Shown: positions 58,764 to 64,000 of the stretch, in pieces
Layout of the letters: each line of letters opens with the position of its first letter
Position numbering within the stretch: the stretch's first letter is position 1
Program-made: the position numbers and the translations under genes
Source: DASSKK01 sp035690495
Lineage (GTDB): Bacteria > Actinomycetota > Actinomycetes > Propionibacteriales > Nocardioidaceae
Assembly: GCA_035690495.1 (NCBI GenBank)
Contig: DASSKK010000063.1
Location: forward strand, 62,001-126,000
DNA: 64,000 nt
Reading direction: 5' to 3'
Notes under the pieces: model-generated
What the model was told of the DNA's origin: nothing
Databases searched by the model: none
Seen by the model: the letters and a program-made list of their open reading frames with translations, nothing else

Positions 58764-60926
58764 GGGCCCGGCGACGAGCAGCTCGCGCGCCTCAGCAAGG
58801 TCGACCGGACGCGACCACAGGTAGCCCTGGCCGAGGGCACAGTGCGCGGCCTGCAGCCACTGCGCCTGCTCCAGCTGCTCGACGCCCTCGGCGACCGTAG
58901 TGAGGCGCATCGAACGGCTCATCGCGATGATCGCCTCGATCACCGAGGCTCCTTCGGTCTCGACGGTGATCTTGTCGACGAACGACTTGTCCACCTTGAG
59001 GACGTCGACAGGTAGCTGCGACAGGTAGGACAACGAGCTGTAGCCGGTGCCGAAGTCGTCGATGGCAACGCGAACGCCGAGGTCGCGCAGTGCCTCCAGC
59101 CGGGCGATCGCATCGGACATGTCGTCGAGCAGAGCGGTCTCGGTGACCTCGAGCACCAGCCGGTGCGGGGACAGATCCGCGTGGCGCAGGGCGCCGGTGA
59201 CCTTGTCGACGAAGTCCGGCTGAGCCAGCTGCAGGGAGGCCACGTTCACCGAGACAGACGGCGTCGTCTCACACGACTGGAGCTCGCAGGCTGCCCGGCA
59301 CGCCTCGGCGAGCACCCAGCTGCCGAGCGGCAGGATCAGTCCGGTCTGTTCGGCCAGCGGGATGAACTCCGCGGGCGAGAGCAGGCCGCGTGCGGGGTGC
59401 TGCCAGCGCACCAGGGCCTCGAAGCCGGTGATCTCCTGGGTCTGGAGGTCGACGGTCGGCTGGTAGTGCAGGACGAGCTCGTCCTCGCGGATCGCTCGTT
59501 GCAGCTCTGCTCGCAACGTGAGCCGCTCGAGCGCCTCTGCGTGCAGGCCGGGCTCGTAGAGGGCGGTGGTGGACTTGCCGCGGTCCTTGGCCAGGTACAT
59601 CGCGACGTCGGCGTTGCGCAGGACCATCTCCGCGTCGGTCTCGCCGGGGACGGCCTCGGTCATCCCGATGCTCGCCGGGACCGTCAGCGTCTCGTCTCCC
59701 ACGCCGACCGGCTGCCCCAGGCGAGCCTGGATCGCCTCGGCCACCTGCTGGGCGCCCGCGACGTCGACGTCCTCCATCAGCACCGCGAACTCGTCGCCAC
59801 CCAGTCGGGCAGCGGTGTCGCCCTCGCGGATGCTCGCGTTGATCCGCGCTGCCACCTCGACGAGGAGGGTGTCGCCGAGGCCGTGGCCGAGACTGTCGTT
59901 GACGTTCTTGAAGTCGTCGAGGTCGCACAGCAGCACGACGAGCGGCGAGGGCTGCCCGGTGCGCCGGCGGAGCGCGTGCTGCAACCGGTCGGTGAACAGC
60001 TGGCGGTTGGGCAGGCCGGTCAACGCGTCGTGGAACGCCTGGTGCTCGAGCCGGCGTTGCAGCTCGTCCTGTGCGGTGACATCGCGCACGGTGAGTACCC
60101 ATCCGCCGATCCCCGGGTCGTCGGCGTGCAGGTTCGACAGCGTGCCTTCGGTGACCAGGGTGCGCCCGTCCGGGCGGGAGATCCGCAGGCGGACGGGGTG
60201 CTCCGCGACGCGGTCGGACGCCAGGATCCGCACCAGCACGGGTACGTCGTCCTCATGCAGCAGGTCGGTGAGGCGACGGCCGTCGAGCGACCCGGGCTCG
60301 ATCCCCATGACCTCGGCGCTCGCCGGGCTGGCGAACGTGATGGTGGTGTCCGGGTCGAGCACGGTGATCATGTCGTGACTGCTCTGCACCAGTGCCAGCA
60401 GGCGACGCTGGGCGGCGTCGGTGGCCTGGGCCTGGGTGACGGCATGCTCGAGGTCGCGGTGGCGACGTACGAGCTTGCGGAACCAGACGAACCATCCGAT
60501 CGACACCAGGATCAGCAGCGCCGCTTGGATCAGCGACGCGTCGTCGTCGATGTTCTTCGCCGCCGCGGTGACGTCCTCGCCGACGCGACGGTCGGTGGTC
60601 CGCAGCGCGGACAGGGCTGCGGTGTCGTCGGGTGCTGCGGCCCACCGCTCGGCGCGAGCGGTCAGTGCTACGGCGTCGCCCTGGGGGAGACCGGCCTCGG
60701 CCAGCCGTGCCACGGCGGACCGAACGCCCTGCACGCTCTGTCGGTCCGTCACGCTGTCCACCGCGGCGAGCCGTCCGGCTAGGTCGGCCTGGAGAACCTG
60801 TCGGTGGCGCGCGCCGTCGCCGAGGTGGTAGACCGCGGTGAGCAAGCCGAACTCTGCGAGCACGATGAGCAGCGTCACCACGACGGTGACGGACGCGCGT
60901 GCGCGCCCCGAGCGGTTCGACGCCAT
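58734..60926 (-). CDS. membrane PAS-GGDEF-EAL cyclic-di-GMP protein
   Basis: A 730-residue protein. TM about 11-34, an extracytoplasmic helical region of 100 residues, TM about 134-150, a PAS domain about 175-290, GGDEF domain with an intact GGDEF at 376-380 and an RxxD inhibitory site at 367-370, EAL domain from 480 with EALVRWQHP at 503-511, DDFGTGYSSL and LKVDKSFV. All residues for both synthesis and breakdown of c-di-GMP appear present. ATG at 60926; a TTG at 60947 is possible. The signal is unknown. Confidence 0.93.
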   Translation of the reverse strand: MASNRSGRARASVTVVVTLLIVLAEFGLLTAVYHLGDGARHRQVLQADLAGRLAAVDSVTDRQSVQGVRSAVARLAEAGLPQGDAVALTARAERWAAAPDDTAALSALRTTDRRVGEDVTAAAKNIDDDASLIQAALLILVSIGWFVWFRKLVRRHRDLEHAVTQAQATDAAQRRLLALVQSSHDMITVLDPDTTITFASPASAEVMGIEPGSLDGRRLTDLLHEDDVPVLVRILASDRVAEHPVRLRISRPDGRTLVTEGTLSNLHADDPGIGGWVLTVRDVTAQDELQRRLEHQAFHDALTGLPNRQLFTDRLQHALRRRTGQPSPLVVLLCDLDDFKNVNDSLGHGLGDTLLVEVAARINASIREGDTAARLGGDEFAVLMEDVDVAGAQQVAEAIQARLGQPVGVGDETLTVPASIGMTEAVPGETDAEMVLRNADVAMYLAKDRGKSTTALYEPGLHAEALERLTLRAELQRAIREDELVLHYQPTVDLQTQEITGFEALVRWQHPARGLLSPAEFIPLAEQTGLILPLGSWVLAEACRAACELQSCETTPSVSVNVASLQLAQPDFVDKVTGALRHADLSPHRLVLEVTETALLDDMSDAIARLEALRDLGVRVAIDDFGTGYSSLSYLSQLPVDVLKVDKSFVDKITVETEGASVIEAIIAMSRSMRLTTVAEGVEQLEQAQWLQAAHCALGQGYLWSRPVDLAEARELLVAGPSPDPLPALA

Positions 60927-61042
60927 CTGCTGAAGCCTCCCAATCAACGGCGTGGACCATTGCCCCCGGGGGTAGACGGTATCTGCCGGATCACGGCAGG
61001 CGCGCGGGTTTTACCCAACTCGTCCGCGATGGCGGGATTGCG

Positions 61043-62377
61043 TCAGTGTCCGCCGAGCAGCGGCGCCATCGCCTTGGCGATCATGCTGCTGTGCCCCGTG
61101 AGTCGTTCCTCGGTGTCGGCGAGAGTCATCGCACGCAGGCCGGTGTTGAGTCCGAGCCAGCGCAGCGGCTCCGGCTCCCACTGCGGCGAGCGGTGGTCGA
61201 CCCAGGGCAGTCGGGTCAGCTCGGTGTCCCGCTCGAGGATCAGGTCGCGCAACGTCCGGCCGGCCAGGTTCGTCGTACTCACCCCGTCTCCGACGTAGCC
61301 GCCCGCCCAGGCCTGCCCGCGCGCGCGGTCCAGCCCCACCGAGGCGATCCAGTCGCGCGGGATGCCCAGCGCGCCGCCCCAGGCGTGGGTCACGTTCGCG
61401 CCGGTGAGCACGGGGAACAGGTCGCGCAGCGCCGCCCACAGCCGGACGAACACACGCTCGTCGGTGTCGTAGCCGGGCTTGATCGAGGACCCGAAGTGGT
61501 ACGGCGCGCCGCGGCCGCCGAACGCCAGCCGGTCGTCGGCGGTGCGCTGGCCGTAGATGATCAGGTTCCGGTGGTCGGCGAACGTCTCCCGCCGGTCCAG
61601 TCCGATCTGGTCCCACACCGCGGCCGAGAGCGGCTGGGTGGCGATCATCAGCGAGTAGACCGGGACCATCGCCCGCCGGAGCCCCGCGATCCGGGCGGTG
61701 TAGCCCTCGGTGGCGCGCACCACTACGTCGGCGCGCACGGTTCCGTGGTCGGTGCGCACCCGCCGGTCGTCTATGCCGAGCACTCGGGTCCGTTCGTAGA
61801 TCTGGCCGCCCCGAGCCTCTTCGACCACCCGCGCGAGACCGCGGACCAGCCGGCCGGGATGAATGGCCGCGCAGTCCGGCGTGTACGTCGCGCCGCGCAC
61901 CCCGGTCGCGTGCAGGCGTTCGCGAGCGGCCGGCGCGTCCAGGAGGGCCAGGTCGTCCTCGCCGCGGCCCCAGCTCCGCGCGGTGCGCAGCTCGGCACGA
62001 GCCGCCCGCAGCTGGGCACGGCTGCGCGCGAGGGTGAGTGTGCCGCCCTTGGCGAAGTGGCAGTCGATGCCCTCGTGGGCGGCCACCTCGCCGACCTCGT
62101 CCACGGTGCGTCGCATCGCCTCGTGAAGGGCGATCGCCTTCTCGCGGGACGAGCCGGGCAGGGACGCCATCGTGGTCGACGAGGCCGGGAACAGCGCCGA
62201 GCACCAGCCGCCGTTGCGTCCCGAGGCGCCGAACCCGGCGGTCTCGGCCTCGAGCACGACCACGCGCAGCGTCGGGTCGGCACGCAGCAGGTAGTAGGCG
62301 GTCCACAGGCCGGTGAACCCGGCGCCGACGATCACCACGTCGGCGCTCACGTCGCCCGGCAGCGGTTCGCGCGGCAC
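61043..62377 (-). CDS. FAD-dependent oxidoreductase, DAO family
   Basis: A D-amino-acid-oxidase-fold flavoprotein, 444 residues from the GTG at 62377. FAD loop VVIVGAGFTGLWTAYYLL and the GASGRNGGW flavin motif are clear, and GDGVSTTNLAGRTL ends the FAD domain. It resembles gamma-glutamylputrescine and related amine oxidases. Family-like sequence (RYRALSLWHDTVPDDLVPRE) continues upstream of this start without an ATG, GTG or TTG, up to a CTG at 62455 that overlaps the stop of the Lrp gene. The real start may be that CTG. Confidence 0.88.
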   Translation of the reverse strand: MPREPLPGDVSADVVIVGAGFTGLWTAYYLLRADPTLRVVVLEAETAGFGASGRNGGWCSALFPASSTTMASLPGSSREKAIALHEAMRRTVDEVGEVAAHEGIDCHFAKGGTLTLARSRAQLRAARAELRTARSWGRGEDDLALLDAPAARERLHATGVRGATYTPDCAAIHPGRLVRGLARVVEEARGGQIYERTRVLGIDDRRVRTDHGTVRADVVVRATEGYTARIAGLRRAMVPVYSLMIATQPLSAAVWDQIGLDRRETFADHRNLIIYGQRTADDRLAFGGRGAPYHFGSSIKPGYDTDERVFVRLWAALRDLFPVLTGANVTHAWGGALGIPRDWIASVGLDRARGQAWAGGYVGDGVSTTNLAGRTLRDLILERDTELTRLPWVDHRSPQWEPEPLRWLGLNTGLRAMTLADTEERLTGHSSMIAKAMAPLLGGH

Positions 62378-62451
62378 CAGGTCGTCCGGAACCGTGTCGT
62401 GCCACAGCGACAGCGCACGGTAGCGCTGGGAGTCGGCTGCGGCTCGGGTGC

Positions 62452-62937
62452 TCAGCGCACGCCCCAGGAGTAGGTCTGCTTGCGCAGCTTGAGATACATG
62501 AACGTCTCGGTGGAGACCACGCTGCTCATCGTGCGGATCTTGGTGGACAGCACCTCCAGCAGTGCTTCGTCGGACTCGCAGACCACCTCGACGAGCAGGT
62601 CGTAGGCGCCGGCGGTGATCACCACGTAGTCCACCTCTGGCAGCTCGGCGATCGCGTCGGCCACCGGCTCGAGCTCTCCGCTGATCCGCACCCCGATCAT
62701 CGCCTGGCGGGCGAACCCGAGCTCGAGCGGATCGGTGACGGCGACCACCTGCATCACGCCGCCCTCGATGAGCCGCTGCACCCTCTGCCGGACCGCGGCC
62801 TCCGAGAGGCCGACCACCTTGCCGATCGCGGCATAGGACCGCCGGCCGTCGTGCTGCAGCTCCTCGATGATCGCCTTGGACACATCGTCGAGCACCATCC
62901 GATGCGGCCCGGTGCCCCCGTTCCTGCGTGTGCTCAC
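62452..62937 (-). CDS. Lrp/AsnC-family transcriptional regulator
   Basis: A 161-residue Lrp regulator: winged helix-turn-helix about 15-65 (LDDVSKAIIEELQHDGRRSY, IGKVVGLSEAAVRQRVQRL) and a RAM ligand domain (ELPEVDYVVITAGAYDLLVEV). GTG at 62937. Lies between two divergent FAD-oxidoreductase genes and probably controls both in response to an amino acid or amine. Overlaps the downstream oxidoreductase frame at its stop. Confidence 0.92.
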   Translation of the reverse strand: MSTRRNGGTGPHRMVLDDVSKAIIEELQHDGRRSYAAIGKVVGLSEAAVRQRVQRLIEGGVMQVVAVTDPLELGFARQAMIGVRISGELEPVADAIAELPEVDYVVITAGAYDLLVEVVCESDEALLEVLSTKIRTMSSVVSTETFMYLKLRKQTYSWGVR

Positions 62938-63091
62938 GCGGGAATACTCCCAGTCGCAGACCCGGGCGTCAAAGATCAATCGCTGATTTCCTCGCGAATC
63001 CGTTGTGGTGACCGTTTGGCGCCACGAAATCACTTGTCTGGTACGCCGATGCCTGCGAGTATCGATCGTGTTCTGACTACGGAGGTGCAGG

Positions 63092-64000
63092 TTGCGCGTC
63101 GGGGCGACCGAGCGGGCCGGCCGGGCCCGCCGTGCCGAGCAGGCCGCGCGGGCCCTGCGCGACGCTGCGCCTGCGGTGTTCTGGCTCGACGACCCGCAGG
63201 CCCCCGTCCGTCTGCGGCCGCTCGAGCTCGCCGAGTCCGCCGACCTGGTCGTGGTCGGCGGTGGCTACACCGGGCTGTGGACCGCCTGGCAGGCCCTCGC
63301 GCGCGACCCCGGCCGCGACATCGTGCTCGTCGAGGGGGGCCGGTGCGGCGACCAGGCCAGCGGTCGCAACGGCGGGTTCGCCTCGGCCAGCCTGACGCAC
63401 GGGTTCGCCAACGGCACCGCCCGCTGGCCGGAGGAGATGGCCACCCTGGACCGGCTCGGCGCGGAGAACCTCGCGGCGATCGGGGAGACCGTCCGCGCCC
63501 ATGGTGTGGACTGCAACTGGGAGCCGACCGGTGAGCTGAGCGTGGCGGCTGCATCCCACGAGGCGGCCGACCTGGCGGAGGTCGCGACGGCGATGCAGGC
63601 CGCCGGGCACGACGTACGCCTGTTGGACCGCGACGGAGTCCGTGCCGAGGTGAACTCGCCGACCTACCTGGCCGGACTGTACGAACCGGACGCGACGGCC
63701 ATGGTCGAGCCGGCGCGCCTCGCGTGGGGCCTGCGCCGACTGTGCGTGGAGGCCGGGGTGCGCATCTACGAGGGCACGCAGGCCACCGGCGTACGCCGTG
63801 ACGGCGCCGGGATCGTGGTGAGGACCTCGCGCGGTCACGTGCGGGCCAGGCAGGCGGTGCTCGCCACCAACGCGTTCCCGTCGCTGATCCGCCGGCTGCG
63901 ACCGCGCACCGTCCCGGTCTACGACTACGTGCTGGTCACCGAGCCGCTCACCGCAGAGCAGAAGGCGGTCATCGGCTGGGCGAACCGGCAGGGGGTGGGG
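63092..64000 (+). CDS. FAD-dependent oxidoreductase, DAO family (3' truncated by window end)
   Basis: At least 303 residues, open to the window end. TTG start at 63092 preceded by GGAGGTGCAG. The FAD loop is LVVVGGGYTGLWTAWQAL (near residue 52) with QASGRNGGFAS after it, as in the minus-strand paralogue 600 bases away. The first 35 residues are basic and Ala-rich (RAGRARRAEQAARALR). A DAO-family amine or amino-acid oxidase is likely. Divergent from the Lrp gene over 154 bases. The C-terminal part lies outside the window. Confidence 0.85.
   Translation, partial: MRVGATERAGRARRAEQAARALRDAAPAVFWLDDPQAPVRLRPLELAESADLVVVGGGYTGLWTAWQALARDPGRDIVLVEGGRCGDQASGRNGGFASASLTHGFANGTARWPEEMATLDRLGAENLAAIGETVRAHGVDCNWEPTGELSVAAASHEAADLAEVATAMQAAGHDVRLLDRDGVRAEVNSPTYLAGLYEPDATAMVEPARLAWGLRRLCVEAGVRIYEGTQATGVRRDGAGIVVRTSRGHVRARQAVLATNAFPSLIRRLRPRTVPVYDYVLVTEPLTAEQKAVIGWANRQGVG

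Overview
The window is a high-GC, densely packed actinobacterial chromosome segment. Coding codons mostly end in G or C, GTG and TTG starts are common, and many gene pairs overlap by four bases. The gene order ndgR-leuCD-hup-cofC-plsC-gpsA, then thiL-rpmB-DAK2-recG-rsmD-coaD-rpmF-rnc-mutM, then smc-ftsY-amt-ffh-rpsP-rimM-trmD-rplS-lepB-rnhB-yraN-comM-dprA-rpsB-tsf-pyrH-frr-cdsA-rlmN is the conserved core backbone of Actinomycetota. CofC (coenzyme F420 synthesis), a SepIVA-like cell-division protein and the mix of accessory genes point to the Propionibacteriales, most likely Nocardioidaceae. That placement is inference from gene order and protein character, not from a search. I see no insertion sequence, prophage, CRISPR array, tRNA or rRNA gene.

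Layout. 1-8.97 kb: DNA repair (ogt), leucine synthesis under a divergent NdgR-type regulator, nucleoid protein HU, F420 guanylyltransferase, phospholipid precursors (plsC, gpsA), a transsulfuration-type PLP enzyme and ddl. 9-10.2 kb: a pRiA4b ORF-3-like gene whose 5' end looks frameshifted. 10.3-20.7 kb: thiL, rpmB, a DAK2 kinase, recG, rsmD, coaD, sepIVA-like, DUF177-rpmF-rnc-mutM. 20.6-26.6 kb: an accessory block between mutM and smc. It holds a stand-alone receiver, a one-helix membrane protein, an OmpR-type two-component system, a short leucine-zipper protein, a membrane protein, a tandem acetyltransferase and a VapBC toxin-antitoxin pair.

26.8-40 kb: smc, ftsY, a TetR regulator, amt with a candidate GlnR site, ffh, an amidohydrolase, then rpsP-KH-rimM-trmD. 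TrmD is fused to a GNAT domain and carries an in-frame 18-bp triplicate repeat. 40-41.9 kb: an ECF42-type sigma factor with its DGPF partner gene and a matching promoter. 42-55.6 kb: rplS, lepB, rnhB, the comM-dprA-xerC-M23 cluster, rpsB-tsf-pyrH-frr-cdsA and rlmN.

55.6-64 kb is accessory: a nested palindrome, a LOG-family protein, a RIO1-type kinase, an alpha/beta hydrolase, a GGDEF-EAL c-di-GMP protein, and two paralogous FAD-dependent oxidoreductases flanking an Lrp/AsnC regulator. The second oxidoreductase runs off the window end.

The core genes form growth-linked operons (translation, SRP, chromosome segregation, lipid and envelope precursors). The most unusual items are the TrmD-GNAT fusion with its repeat, the PII-less amt locus, the two-component block inserted between mutM and smc, the ECF42/DGPF unit, and an oxidoreductase whose N-terminus seems to need a CTG start.
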